Positions 1 to 6,398 of a stretch of DNA of 30,486 bases are shown piece after piece. Below the pieces are notes generated by a model. It worked only from the letters and a program-made list of their open reading frames with translations. It did not search any database and was not told the origin of the DNA. Source of the DNA: an uncultured Brevundimonas sp. (lineage in GTDB: Bacteria; Pseudomonadota; Alphaproteobacteria; Caulobacterales; Caulobacteraceae). The position numbers and the translations under genes are program-made. The stretch is taken from contig CAMLNT010000005.1 of the NCBI GenBank assembly GCA_946481425.1, positions 1 to 30,486 of the forward strand. Reading direction: 5' to 3'. Within the stretch, counting starts at the first letter, position 1. Each line of letters starts with the position of its first letter.

Positions 1-105
1 CTCGGCGGCGCGATCGGCGTATCTTCGAGCCTAGGAGAAGGCTCGACTTTCAGTGTGAATTTGCCCAAACGGCTGTCTGCCGAGGATGGAGGGGCCCGTG
101 AGTGA
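1..105 (+). CDS. Sensor histidine kinase, C-terminal fragment (partial, 5' end outside window)
   Basis: An open frame enters from the left edge in frame 1 and stops at TGA 103-105. Its 34 visible residues begin LGGAIGVSSSLGEGSTFSV and continue into NLP, the G2 box and last beta strand of a HATPase_c domain, as at the end of most sensor histidine kinases. The catalytic start, sensor domain and phospho-accepting histidine lie outside the window, so the kinase subfamily cannot be named. The stop overlaps the GTG that probably starts the next gene, a receiver-only response regulator, which suggests translational coupling and a kinase-regulator pair. The call rests on this one short motif plus context. 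Confidence 0.75.
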   Translation, partial: LGGAIGVSSSLGEGSTFSVNLPKRLSAEDGGARE

Positions 106-523
106 GGCGGTGAAGATCGTGATGGTTGAGGATGACCTCGGCCATGCCAAGCTGATCGAGAAGAACATTCGTCGGGCGAACATCGCCAACGACATCGCCC
201 ACTTTGCCGACGGCGGGTCGGCGCTGGAGTATCTTTTCTCGGATTCGGTGAAGCAGAACGGGCCGCTGCTGGTTCTGCTGGACCTAAATCTTCCCGACAT
301 GCAGGGCACGGAAATCCTGGCGCAGCTCAAGGCCGACGACCGGCTGAAGCGGGCGCCGGTGGTGGTTCTGACGACGACCGACGACAAGGTCGAAATCCAG
401 CGCTGCTACGACCTGGGTTGTAACGTCTACATCACCAAGCCGGTGGAATACGAAAGCTTCGCCGACGCGATCCGCCAGCTGGGCCTTTTCCTGTCGGTCA
501 TGCAGGCTCCGGACATCGAATGA
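98..523 (+). CDS. Single-domain response regulator, Rcp1-type
   Basis: The protein is a receiver (REC) domain alone, with no output domain. Visible features are the acidic pocket VEDD near the N-terminus, the phospho-acceptor aspartate in LLDLNLPD, the switch threonines in LTTTDD and the conserved lysine in ITKP. The long insert between helix 1 and the phosphorylation strand resembles the Rcp1 group that partners phytochrome-like kinases. An in-frame ATG lies at 86, but GTG at 98 has a GGAGGGG Shine-Dalgarno just upstream and overlaps the stop of the upstream kinase, so it is preferred; this is a judgement. It overlaps the next gene by ATGA (520-523). It probably shuttles phosphate from the upstream kinase, perhaps to or through the downstream REC-kinase; partners are inferred from position. 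Confidence 0.85.
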   Translation: MSEAVKIVMVEDDLGHAKLIEKNIRRANIANDIAHFADGGSALEYLFSDSVKQNGPLLVLLDLNLPDMQGTEILAQLKADDRLKRAPVVVLTTTDDKVEIQRCYDLGCNVYITKPVEYESFADAIRQLGLFLSVMQAPDIE

Positions 524-1560
524 CGGACGCGCCGGTCCGGCTCCTCTACATCGATGACGATCCGGCCCTGTGTCGCCTTGTCCAGAAGGACCTCGAGCGG
601 CACGGGTATGCGGTGACGTGCGTCCATTCAGGAGATGACGGGCTGGCCGCGCTTGGCGACGGCGGCTTCGATATCGTCGTCCTCGACCACTACATGCCGG
701 AACGGGACGGCCTCGACGTCCTGCCGGAAATCATGGCCCTCAGCGGTGCGCCGCCTGTCGTCTACGTGACGGGCGCCCAGGAAGGCCGTCTCGCGGTCGA
801 GGCGCTCCGCGCGGGGGCCGTGGACTACGTCATCAAGGACGTCCACGAGGATTTCACGACCCTGCTCCGAGCGGCGCTGAGCGATGCGCTCGAGCGTGAC
901 CGGATGAAGAAGGCCACCGAGGCCGCCCATCTGGAGGTTGCGCGCGCGCGCGATCGCGCAGAGGCGATGCTGCGCGAAGTGAATCACCGCGTAGGCAATT
1001 CGCTGCAGCTGGTTTCCAGCTTCATCTCCCTTCAGAGCCGCGCGATCGAGGATCCGCAGGCCAAGGAAGCCTTCCGGGCGACCCAGGCCCGGATCGAGGC
1101 CGTGTCGCAGGTTCACAGGCGGCTCTACACCTCGGCCGACATGATGCGGGTCTCGCTGGACGGCTATCTTGGAAGCCTGGCGGACGAGCTGGCCCAGTCG
1201 CTGTGCTCGGGTCCGGGCGCCTGTTCGATAAGGGTTGAGGCCGCACCGCTCGAAACCACCACCGACCGCGCCGTGGCAGTCGGCGTGCTCGTGGCCGAGC
1301 TTGTCACCAATGCCGTGAAGTATGCCTATCCGGGCGGGCAGGGGGGCGAAATCCGTGTCCGCCTGGAGCAGGTCGATCAGGCCAACGCCCGGCTGATTGT
1401 CGAGGACGACGGCATCGGCGTCGAGAACGGCGACGATGCCCCCAAGGGTTCGGGACTCGGTCGCACCATCATTGCGGCCATGGCGCGCGATCTGAGCTCC
1501 GACATCGGCTATGTCTACGGGCCTGTGGGTCTCAGCGCGACCCTGACCTTCTCCCTGTAA
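520..1560 (+). CDS. REC-HisKA_2/HWE-type hybrid: receiver domain fused to a sensor histidine kinase
   Basis: This is a 346-residue soluble protein with no membrane segment. Residues about 6-120 form a receiver domain (DDD at 12-14, phospho-acceptor D56 in VVLDHYMP). A helical linker leads to a HisKA_2-type dimerisation segment with the putative phospho-accepting H156 in EVNHRVGNSLQL, then an HATPase domain with the N box ELVTNAVKYAYP and G boxes DDGIGV and GSGLG. REC-first kinases of this class are common in alphaproteobacteria; HWE/HisKA_2 kinases often feed the PhyR-EcfG general stress pathway, but nothing here proves that link. Its ATG overlaps the preceding regulator's stop, so the kinase tail, regulator and this protein likely form one operon and perhaps one phosphorelay. 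Confidence 0.85.
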   Translation: MTDAPVRLLYIDDDPALCRLVQKDLERHGYAVTCVHSGDDGLAALGDGGFDIVVLDHYMPERDGLDVLPEIMALSGAPPVVYVTGAQEGRLAVEALRAGAVDYVIKDVHEDFTTLLRAALSDALERDRMKKATEAAHLEVARARDRAEAMLREVNHRVGNSLQLVSSFISLQSRAIEDPQAKEAFRATQARIEAVSQVHRRLYTSADMMRVSLDGYLGSLADELAQSLCSGPGACSIRVEAAPLETTTDRAVAVGVLVAELVTNAVKYAYPGGQGGEIRVRLEQVDQANARLIVEDDGIGVENGDDAPKGSGLGRTIIAAMARDLSSDIGYVYGPVGLSATLTFSL

Positions 1561-1564
1561 TGCC

Positions 1565-2332
1565 ATGAGCCTGTCGGCGCCCGTCGTCATTCTGGACAAG
1601 CCGCAACTGGCCGAGAACATCGGCGCGGTCGCGCGGGTGATGGCGAACTTCGGCCTGGAAGAGCTCCGTATCGTCAATCCCCGCGATGGCTGGCCGCAGG
1701 AGCGCGCCTGGGCCGCCGCCTCGGGGGCAGACTGGATTCTCGACGGGCTGAAAGTCTTTCCGACCGTCTCAGAGGCCGTCGCCGATCTGCAGACCGTGCT
1801 GGCCACGACGGGCCGGCCGCGCGGCCTGCGCATGCCGATCGTGACGCCTCGCGAGGCGGCTGCTGACCTGCATCAGCAGGCGTCGCAGGGGCTGAAGACG
1901 GGACTGTTGTTCGGCGGCGAACGGACGGGGCTGGAAACCGACGAGCTCGTGCTGTGCCAGGCGATCGTGACCATCCCGGTGGACATGAAGCACCGATCAC
2001 TGAACCTCGCCCAGGCGGTGTCGATCAACGCCTATGAGTGGCGGGTGACGGTCGACGGCGCGCCGCCCGACATCTTCGGGCAAGCCGATCCGCCAGCGCC
2101 AGCGGCCGAGGTCGAGGGCATGTTCGGACACCTCGAAGCAGAGCTTGAGAACGGCGGCTTCTTCCATCCGCCCGAGAAGAAGCCGACGATGATGCGATCA
2201 ATCCGCGCGATGCTGAACCGCGTGGGGCTGTCGTCGCAGGAAGTCCGCATGTTGCGCGGCATGATCGTGGCCCTGTCGAAGGGGCGCGGACGGGTGCTTC
2301 AGCGTCGCGCCGAGGAAGCCGCCAAAGATTGA
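1565..2332 (+). CDS. trmJ: TrmJ/TrmH-group SPOUT tRNA (cytidine/uridine-2'-O-)methyltransferase
   Basis: The 255-residue protein begins APVVILDKPQLAENIGAVAR, the N-terminal strand and loop of TrmH-group SPOUT methyltransferases. It carries motif 2 LLFGGERTGLETDEL and motif 3 IPVDMKHRSLNLAQAVSINAYE, which build the trefoil-knot AdoMet pocket. The C-terminal helical extension (LEAELENGGFFHPPEKKPTM through the end) is typical of TrmJ, which 2'-O-methylates position 32 of certain tRNAs; the exact substrate is inferred. It starts four bases after the kinase stop and may share that transcript, but the functions look unrelated. A TTGACA element overlaps its stop codon and may be the -35 of the rpsD promoter. 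Confidence 0.8.
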   Translation: MSLSAPVVILDKPQLAENIGAVARVMANFGLEELRIVNPRDGWPQERAWAAASGADWILDGLKVFPTVSEAVADLQTVLATTGRPRGLRMPIVTPREAAADLHQQASQGLKTGLLFGGERTGLETDELVLCQAIVTIPVDMKHRSLNLAQAVSINAYEWRVTVDGAPPDIFGQADPPAPAAEVEGMFGHLEAELENGGFFHPPEKKPTMMRSIRAMLNRVGLSSQEVRMLRGMIVALSKGRGRVLQRRAEEAAKD

Positions 2333-2357
2333 CAATCAAGGGAGGGGCCGTCATAAG
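2329..2357 (+). promoter_or_regulatory. Candidate rpsD promoter (TTGACA-N17-CATAAG)
   Basis: TTGACA at 2329-2334 matches a housekeeping -35 exactly and straddles the trmJ stop. Seventeen bases later CATAAG (2352-2357) matches four of six positions of TATAAT. Initiation near 2364 would leave a leader of roughly 120 bases before rpsD. The -10 does not clearly fit the Caulobacter GCTANAWC consensus, so this is a candidate only. Confidence 0.4.
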
Positions 2358-2368
2358 CCCCGCCTTCA

Positions 2369-2408
2369 CGCCCCGGTCGCAAGCCCGGGGCGCGTCCTAT
2401 TACGGACG
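2369..2408 (+). other. Tandem stem-loops in the rpsD leader
   Basis: CGCCCCGG (2369-2376) pairs perfectly with CCGGGGCG (2385-2392) around an eight-base loop. Immediately after, CGTCC (2393-2397) pairs with GGACG (2404-2408) around TATTAC. No T-run follows, so a simple intrinsic terminator for trmJ is unlikely. A shorter GGGGC/GCCCC pair sits just upstream (2344-2361). The elements would lie at the 5' end of the rpsD message if the candidate promoter is right. An autoregulatory S4-binding role is speculation. Confidence 0.35.
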
Positions 2409-2482
2409 ATGCGTGGACCGCCGTTGAGATCGCCTTCCCAATACCGGGGAGGCCGGGCCGCATCAGCATAGAGAGACGACGT

Positions 2483-3100
2483 ATGTCGAAGCGCCACAGC
2501 GCCAAGTACAAGATCGACCGCGCCATGGGTGAAAACCTGTGGGGCCGTTCCAAGTCCCCGGTCAACAAGCGCCAGTACGGCCCCGGCCAGCACGGCCAGC
2601 GCCGCAAGTCCAAGGTCTCCGACTTCGGCCTGCAGCTGAAGGCCAAGCAGAAGCTGAAGGGCTACTACGGCAACCTGACCGAGAAGCAGTTCCGCAAGAC
2701 CTACGACGAAGCCGCTCGCCGCAAGGGCAACACCTCGGAGCTGCTGATTGGCCTGCTTGAGCAGCGCCTGGACGCGATCGTCTATCGCGCCAAGTTCGTC
2801 CCGACCGTCTGGGCCGCCCGTCAGTTCGTCAACCACGGCCACGTCACCGTCAACGGCAAGAAGGTGAACATCGCCTCCTACCGTGTGAAGCTGGGCGACG
2901 TCGTCGAGGTGAAGGAAAAGTCCCGCAACATGGCTCTGGTGCTTGAAGCCCAGCAGTCGTCGGAGCGCGACATCCCCGACTACCTCGAAGTCGGTGATCG
3001 CGGCTTCTCCATCCGCATGACCCGCGTGCCGGAACTGGCCGAGGTGCCGTACGCCGTGAAGATGGAACCGAACCTGGTCGTCGAATACTACGCCTCGTAA
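2483..3100 (+). CDS. rpsD: 30S ribosomal protein S4
   Basis: This is a 205-residue ribosomal protein S4, a primary 16S rRNA binder that nucleates assembly of the 30S body. The start [20 protein letters not shown] is typical of the alphaproteobacterial form without zinc-binding cysteines. The S4 RNA-binding domain follows at about residues 95-160 ([34 protein letters not shown]), and the C-terminus ends VVEYYAS as expected. The gene stands alone rather than in the alpha operon, as is usual in this lineage. It has its own possible promoter and structured leader upstream and a strong terminator downstream. Codon use is highly biased to C/G-ending codons, as expected for high expression. Confidence 0.98.
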   Translation: MSKRHSAKYKIDRAMGENLWGRSKSPVNKRQYGPGQHGQRRKSKVSDFGLQLKAKQKLKGYYGNLTEKQFRKTYDEAARRKGNTSELLIGLLEQRLDAIVYRAKFVPTVWAARQFVNHGHVTVNGKKVNIASYRVKLGDVVEVKEKSRNMALVLEAQQSSERDIPDYLEVGDRGFSIRMTRVPELAEVPYAVKMEPNLVVEYYAS

Positions 3101-3126
3101 GCGGCGCGACGATCCCAAGGATCAAG

Positions 3127-3158
3127 AAAGGGCCCCGGAGCGATCCGGGGCCCTTTTT
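3127..3158 (+). terminator. Bidirectional intrinsic terminator between rpsD and the Old Yellow Enzyme gene
   Basis: AAAGGGCCCCGG (3127-3138) pairs perfectly with CCGGGGCCCTTT (3145-3156) around the six-base loop AGCGAT, and the run TTTTT follows on the plus strand. On the minus strand the stem leads into TTTCTTGATC, so it can also end transcripts of the convergent gene whose stop lies at 3162. Confidence 0.9.
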
Positions 3159-3161
3159 GCT

Positions 3162-4268
3162 TTAATCGTGCAGATGGCCGTATCCGGGCCAGGTCGCCTT
3201 ACCCGCCCTGGCATACTGCTTCGGCAGATGTTGGTCGGCGCCGAGGGCGGCGGCGGCGTGATGGCCCCAGGCGGGGTCGTCGAGCACGGCGCGGGCGAGG
3301 GCGATCATGTCCGCCTGGCCTGAGGCGACGATCCGTTCGGCCTGTTCAGGCGTGACAATCATGCCGACGGCCATGACGATGGCGTCAGGGACCGCCTGTT
3401 TGACCGCCTCGGCGAAGACGAGCTGGTAGCCGAGGTCGCCGCCGGGGATGGAGGCCTTGGCGACGTTGCCGCCTGACGTGAGGTGGAGATAGTCGTAGCC
3501 GATGGCGTGCAGGGCCTTACCGAAGGCCTGTACCTCTTCGATCGAGATGCCGCCCTCGATCCAGTCGGAGCCGTTGAAGCGCGCGCCGAGAGCCTTGGTC
3601 CGGGGCCAGGCGTCGCGCAGGGCGCGGGCCACGCGCAGCGGAAAGCGCATGCGGTTCTCGGGCGAGCCGCCGTAGTCGTCGGTGCGCTGGTTGGAGATGG
3701 GAGAGAGGAATTCGCTGAGCAGATAGCCGTGCGCGGCGTGGAGCTCGACCAGGGCGAAGCCCGCGCGGTCTGCGCGGCGGGCCGCCTGAACGAAGGCTTC
3801 GACCACGCGGTCCATGCCGGCCTCATCCAGCTCGGTCGGTGTGTGCCAGCCATCGGTGAAGGCAATAGGAGAGGGGGCGAAGGTCTCCCAGGCGTTGTCG
3901 GCGGGCGCCGGGCCGCCGCGATCGATCCAGGGCGGATTGGTCGAGGCCTTGCGTCCGGCGTGAGCCAGCTGGATGCCGATGGGGGTGTCGGAATAGGTGG
4001 CGATGCCGTCGAGCAGGGTCTTGAAGGCGGCTTCCTGCTCGTCGGTATAGAGGCCCGTGTCGGCCCAAGAGATGCGGCCGGCGGCCTCGACGCCCGTGGC
4101 TTCGACGATCACGACCGAGGCGCCCGAAATGGCCATGCGGCCCAGGTGCTGGGCGTGCCAGGGCTGGATGACCCCGTCGATGGCCGAATACTGGCACATC
4201 GGGGCGACGGCGATCCGGTTCGAGAGGCTGAGGGGGCCGACCTGGATCGGGGAGAAGAGCTGGCTCAT
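3162..4268 (-). CDS. namA: NADH:flavin oxidoreductase of the Old Yellow Enzyme family (YqjM/NamA-like)
   Basis: The 368-residue protein is a single FMN-binding TIM barrel. Hallmarks of the YqjM (NamA) subgroup are the N-terminal APMCQYSA (C25 and Y27, which tune the flavin and bind substrate), QLAHAGRKAS, the histidine pair in LHAAHGYLLSEFLSP and the following NQRTDDYGGS. Such enzymes reduce activated C=C bonds with NADPH; the physiological substrate is unknown. It is the last gene of a minus-strand run starting at the BolA-like gene, 53 bases after the thioesterase, and ends at a shared terminator. A 6-bp inverted repeat lies just upstream of its ATG. The gene could have its own promoter. 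Confidence 0.9.
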   Translation of the reverse strand: MSQLFSPIQVGPLSLSNRIAVAPMCQYSAIDGVIQPWHAQHLGRMAISGASVVIVEATGVEAAGRISWADTGLYTDEQEAAFKTLLDGIATYSDTPIGIQLAHAGRKASTNPPWIDRGGPAPADNAWETFAPSPIAFTDGWHTPTELDEAGMDRVVEAFVQAARRADRAGFALVELHAAHGYLLSEFLSPISNQRTDDYGGSPENRMRFPLRVARALRDAWPRTKALGARFNGSDWIEGGISIEEVQAFGKALHAIGYDYLHLTSGGNVAKASIPGGDLGYQLVFAEAVKQAVPDAIVMAVGMIVTPEQAERIVASGQADMIALARAVLDDPAWGHHAAAALGADQHLPKQYARAGKATWPGYGHLHD

Positions 4269-4272
4269 GGCG

Positions 4273-4296
4273 GGTTCCGGGGGAGAAACGGGAACC
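4273..4296 (-). promoter_or_regulatory. Inverted repeat upstream of the Old Yellow Enzyme gene
   Basis: GGTTCC (4273-4278) and GGAACC (4291-4296) form a perfect dyad with a 12-base spacer, ending four bases before the ATG. It may be an operator or a weak hairpin over the translation start. No regulator gene is adjacent. Confidence 0.25.
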
Positions 4297-4321
4297 GTAG
4301 CTATTGCCGATCAGCCGCCGT

Positions 4322-4747
4322 TCAAGTGTCCGGAGCGAAAGGCGCGATCATCCCCGGCGGAATCCGGCTGGGTCGCATGGTCTGCTGATCGACCAATACC
4401 CATTCGCTGACGCCCTGAGCGCAGAGCTGTCCGTCTTCGTTCTCGATGCGCACGTAGCGATTGAACCGCGCGCCTTGCGGGTCGCCGACCCAGGTGCGGG
4501 CGACGGGGCTGGACCCCGGCGGCAAGGCGCGGAAGTAATCGACCTCGTGCCGCGAGGCGACCCAGGACCACTTGCCGCGCGTGTCGGCGTCGAACCGGGC
4601 CATCCAGTGGGCCGTGCCCACATCCTGCAGCCAGCGGACATAGACCACATTGTTGACGTGGCCGTTCTCGTCGATGTCAGCGTCGGTGACGCTCAGGGGG
4701 ACGACGAAGACCTCGCGGTCCTCGCGCGGCTCAAGCGGCCGTCTCAC
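4322..4747 (-). CDS. Acyl-CoA thioesterase, hotdog fold (4-hydroxybenzoyl-CoA thioesterase family)
   Basis: The 141-residue protein has the hotdog signature VTDADIDENGHVNNVVYVRWLQD in two parts: the acidic DADIDENGHVNN turn and the following helix. Family members cleave acyl-CoA or acyl-ACP thioesters as dimers or tetramers; the substrate cannot be read from sequence. In the usual YbgC/FcbC motif the aspartate sits in D..GHVNN, and here D/E residues precede GHVNN. The start is GTG at 4747, overlapping the grxD stop as GTGA (4744-4747), so translation is probably coupled to grxD. The C-terminus is ordinary, ending PFAPDT. It sits between glutaredoxin and the Old Yellow Enzyme in the same run. 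Confidence 0.8.
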   Translation of the reverse strand: MRRPLEPREDREVFVVPLSVTDADIDENGHVNNVVYVRWLQDVGTAHWMARFDADTRGKWSWVASRHEVDYFRALPPGSSPVARTWVGDPQGARFNRYVRIENEDGQLCAQGVSEWVLVDQQTMRPSRIPPGMIAPFAPDT

Positions 4748-5100
4748 GCCGGCTCGACGCCCTTTTCGTCCAGCAGGGCCTTGAGCTCGCCGGACTGGAA
4801 CATCTCTTTCACGATGTCGGCGCCGCCCACGAACTCCCCCTTCACATAGAGCTGCGGGATAGTCGGCCAGTCCGAGAAGGCCTTAATGCCTTCGCGCAGG
4901 GCCTCGTCCTGGAGAACATCAACGCCGATGAAGGGCACGCTCAGGTGATCCAGCACCTGGACGACGAGGCCGGAAAAGCCACAACGCGGCGCGTCGGGAT
5001 TGCCTTTCATGAACAGCACCACCGGATGTTCGGAGATTGTCTGGCCGATGAAGGCGTGGACGGGATCGTGGGTGGTGTCGGGGGTGGGGGCGTCGGTCAC
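4744..5100 (-). CDS. grxD: Monothiol glutaredoxin, Grx4/GrxD type
   Basis: The 118-residue protein carries the monothiol active site CGFS at residues 40-43 (context KGNPDAPRCGFSG), the cis-proline segment WPTIPQLYVKGEFVGGADIV and the C-terminal helix ending in LLDEKG. Grx4-type proteins hold a bridging [2Fe-2S] cluster with glutathione and pair with BolA proteins in Fe-S trafficking and iron sensing. A BolA/IbaG-like gene heads the same run, which fits that partnership. The start appears to be GTG at 5100 (no ATG fits), 51 bases after the aldo/keto reductase homologue. It overlaps the downstream thioesterase start. Confidence 0.93.
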   Translation of the reverse strand: MTDAPTPDTTHDPVHAFIGQTISEHPVVLFMKGNPDAPRCGFSGLVVQVLDHLSVPFIGVDVLQDEALREGIKAFSDWPTIPQLYVKGEFVGGADIVKEMFQSGELKALLDEKGVEPA

Positions 5101-5151
5101 GGAAGGAGCCTTTGTTCGAAGGCTCTCAGCTAGGCGCCGCGCCCGTCCGGG

Positions 5152-6078
5152 TCAAGCGGACTTGGCCGCAGCCTGGGTCACGCGCGCCATCTCGATCTGG
5201 GCCGGCATGCCGGGCGGCATGTCGCGATCCGGAACATCGGCGAGACGCGCCAGCTCGCGCGAGTCGGCGGTGTCGATGATCACGCTGGCGAGGGTCGGCT
5301 CTGACAGGGCGTAGGAGAGGCAGATTTCCTCTGCCGGCCAGTTCGGGGTCTGGTGAAGAAAAGCGAAGGTTCCCACGCCCCTGAAGACGGCATCCTGCTG
5401 CGGAGCCTTGGAGCCCCAGCCAAACAAGCCCTTCTTCGGCTGGGCCTGAGCCTCGGCCTTCTTGGGCGTCGAAAGGGTTTCGGGGAAATAGTCGTAGCCG
5501 AGAACAGCCATGTCCCGCTCGACCGCGGCGCGGATGCGATTGCGGGTCGCCCAGTCCGAGTTCACGTTGAACGGGGTGGTCAGCACGTCGAAGGCGTTGG
5601 TCGAGACGTAGGCGTCCATCACGTCCGCGCCCCCGGCAATTCCGAGCATCTGGATACGACCGGAGGCGCGCTGGGCTTTCAGGGCCGTGAGCGTGGCCTG
5701 CGAGAGTTCGTCCACGCCAGGTTCGTCGAGGATCACCATGTCGACGTAGTCGAGCCGGGAGGCTGCCAGGATCTGGTCGACCGCGGCGGTCACCCCCGCG
5801 GGCGTAAAGTCGCGCACGATCTGGCCGCGCTCGCGGCGGGATCCCACGCGGACGGCCGCAAAGACCAGACGGCGATCAACGGGCGCGATGGCAGAGCCGA
5901 GGAGTTCAGCCAGTACGGGGTCCGGCGTCTGCAGGTGGAACGAGTTGATCCCATGCTCCATCGCCTCGGTGATCAGGGCGGCGCCACCAGAGCGTCCGCG
6001 GGCGACGGTCTTCTCGCCGATATTCAGGGTCACGGCGGCGGTGGACTTCCCGGAACGGCCAAACGGACGGTAGCGCAT
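5152..6078 (-). CDS. Aldo/keto reductase-like protein lacking the catalytic tetrad
   Basis: The frame is open to 6336, but ATG 6078 (MRYRPFGRSGKS) is the natural start: it follows the BolA stop by two bases and opens like aldo/keto reductases (yRplGrsG). The 308-residue protein keeps the barrel outline, for example the helix LAELLGSAI and the strand LDYVDMVIL. The tetrad positions are all changed by my alignment: Asp to H48 in GINSFH, Tyr lost in LQTPDP, Lys to R77 in AAVRVG and His to D118 in ILDEP. A low-complexity insert (KKAEAQAQPKKGLFGWGSKAPQQ, residues about 210-235) is also unusual. It is probably not an active reductase and may bind a nucleotide or a protein partner. Its place between BolA-like and glutaredoxin genes suggests a link to Fe-S or redox work (inference). 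Confidence 0.75.
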   Translation of the reverse strand: MRYRPFGRSGKSTAAVTLNIGEKTVARGRSGGAALITEAMEHGINSFHLQTPDPVLAELLGSAIAPVDRRLVFAAVRVGSRRERGQIVRDFTPAGVTAAVDQILAASRLDYVDMVILDEPGVDELSQATLTALKAQRASGRIQMLGIAGGADVMDAYVSTNAFDVLTTPFNVNSDWATRNRIRAAVERDMAVLGYDYFPETLSTPKKAEAQAQPKKGLFGWGSKAPQQDAVFRGVGTFAFLHQTPNWPAEEICLSYALSEPTLASVIIDTADSRELARLADVPDRDMPPGMPAQIEMARVTQAAAKSA

Positions 6079-6080
6079 GA

Positions 6081-6320
6081 TTAGCTCTCGCTCAGGGGGC
6101 GGGTTTCCAGGGCCAGAGCATGAAGTTCGCCGCCCATCCGCCCGCCGAGCGCGGCGTAGACGAGTTGATGCTGGCGAACCCGGGAAAGGCCCTTGAAGGC
6201 GTCGGAAGCGATGCGCGCACGGTAGTGGTCGCCGTCGCCGGCGAGGTCCTGGATCTCGATCTCGGCGTCCGGGAAGGCGGCCCTGAGGGCGGCTTCCAGA
6301 ACCTCGACAGGCATGGGCAT
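6081..6320 (-). CDS. BolA/IbaG-family protein
   Basis: The 79-residue BolA-fold protein has the family core GDGDHYRARIASDAFKGLSR followed by VRQHQLVYAALGGRM, and the C-terminal HALALETRPL. The spacing GDGxHY...F.GLSRV resembles IbaG/YrbA more than classical BolA. These proteins bind CGFS glutaredoxins and share [2Fe-2S] clusters through a conserved histidine. The frame is open to 6353, but ATG 6320 (MPMPVEVLEAALRAAFP) has GGAG about ten bases upstream and matches the usual N-terminus; ATG 6314 is an alternative. It heads a five-gene minus-strand run that includes grxD, and follows dnaB by 78 bases. Confidence 0.88.
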   Translation of the reverse strand: MPMPVEVLEAALRAAFPDAEIEIQDLAGDGDHYRARIASDAFKGLSRVRQHQLVYAALGGRMGGELHALALETRPLSES

Positions 6321-6373
6321 GCGCGCGGAACTCCACGAAGTGAGGTTCAGCATGGGCCGTAAAGCTTAATGAT

Positions 6374-6395
6374 CGGGAACCATGAGGTTCCGGGG
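6374..6395 (-). terminator. Weak stem-loop after dnaB
   Basis: GGAACC (6376-6381) pairs with GGTTCC (6386-6391) around four bases, four bases past the dnaB stop. Read on the minus strand it is followed by CGATCATTAAGCTTT, which is only moderately T-rich. It may attenuate read-through from dnaB into the BolA operon. Confidence 0.3.
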
Positions 6396-6398
6396 CGT

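Noticed and set aside
940..960. GC-alternating run (GCGCGCGCGCGATCGCGC)
   Set aside because: It lies inside the REC-kinase gene, encodes an ordinary Ala/Arg helix and is expected in GC-rich DNA.
628..1833. Long open frame on the minus strand across the REC-kinase and trmJ genes
   Set aside because: It is antisense to two recognised genes, and its Arg/Pro/Ala-rich sequence resembles a shadow frame of GC-rich DNA.
6079..6336. N-terminal extension of the aldo/keto reductase-like frame
   Set aside because: It overlaps the BolA-like gene in another frame and is Arg/Pro-rich shadow sequence; ATG 6078 starts the family-like N-terminus.
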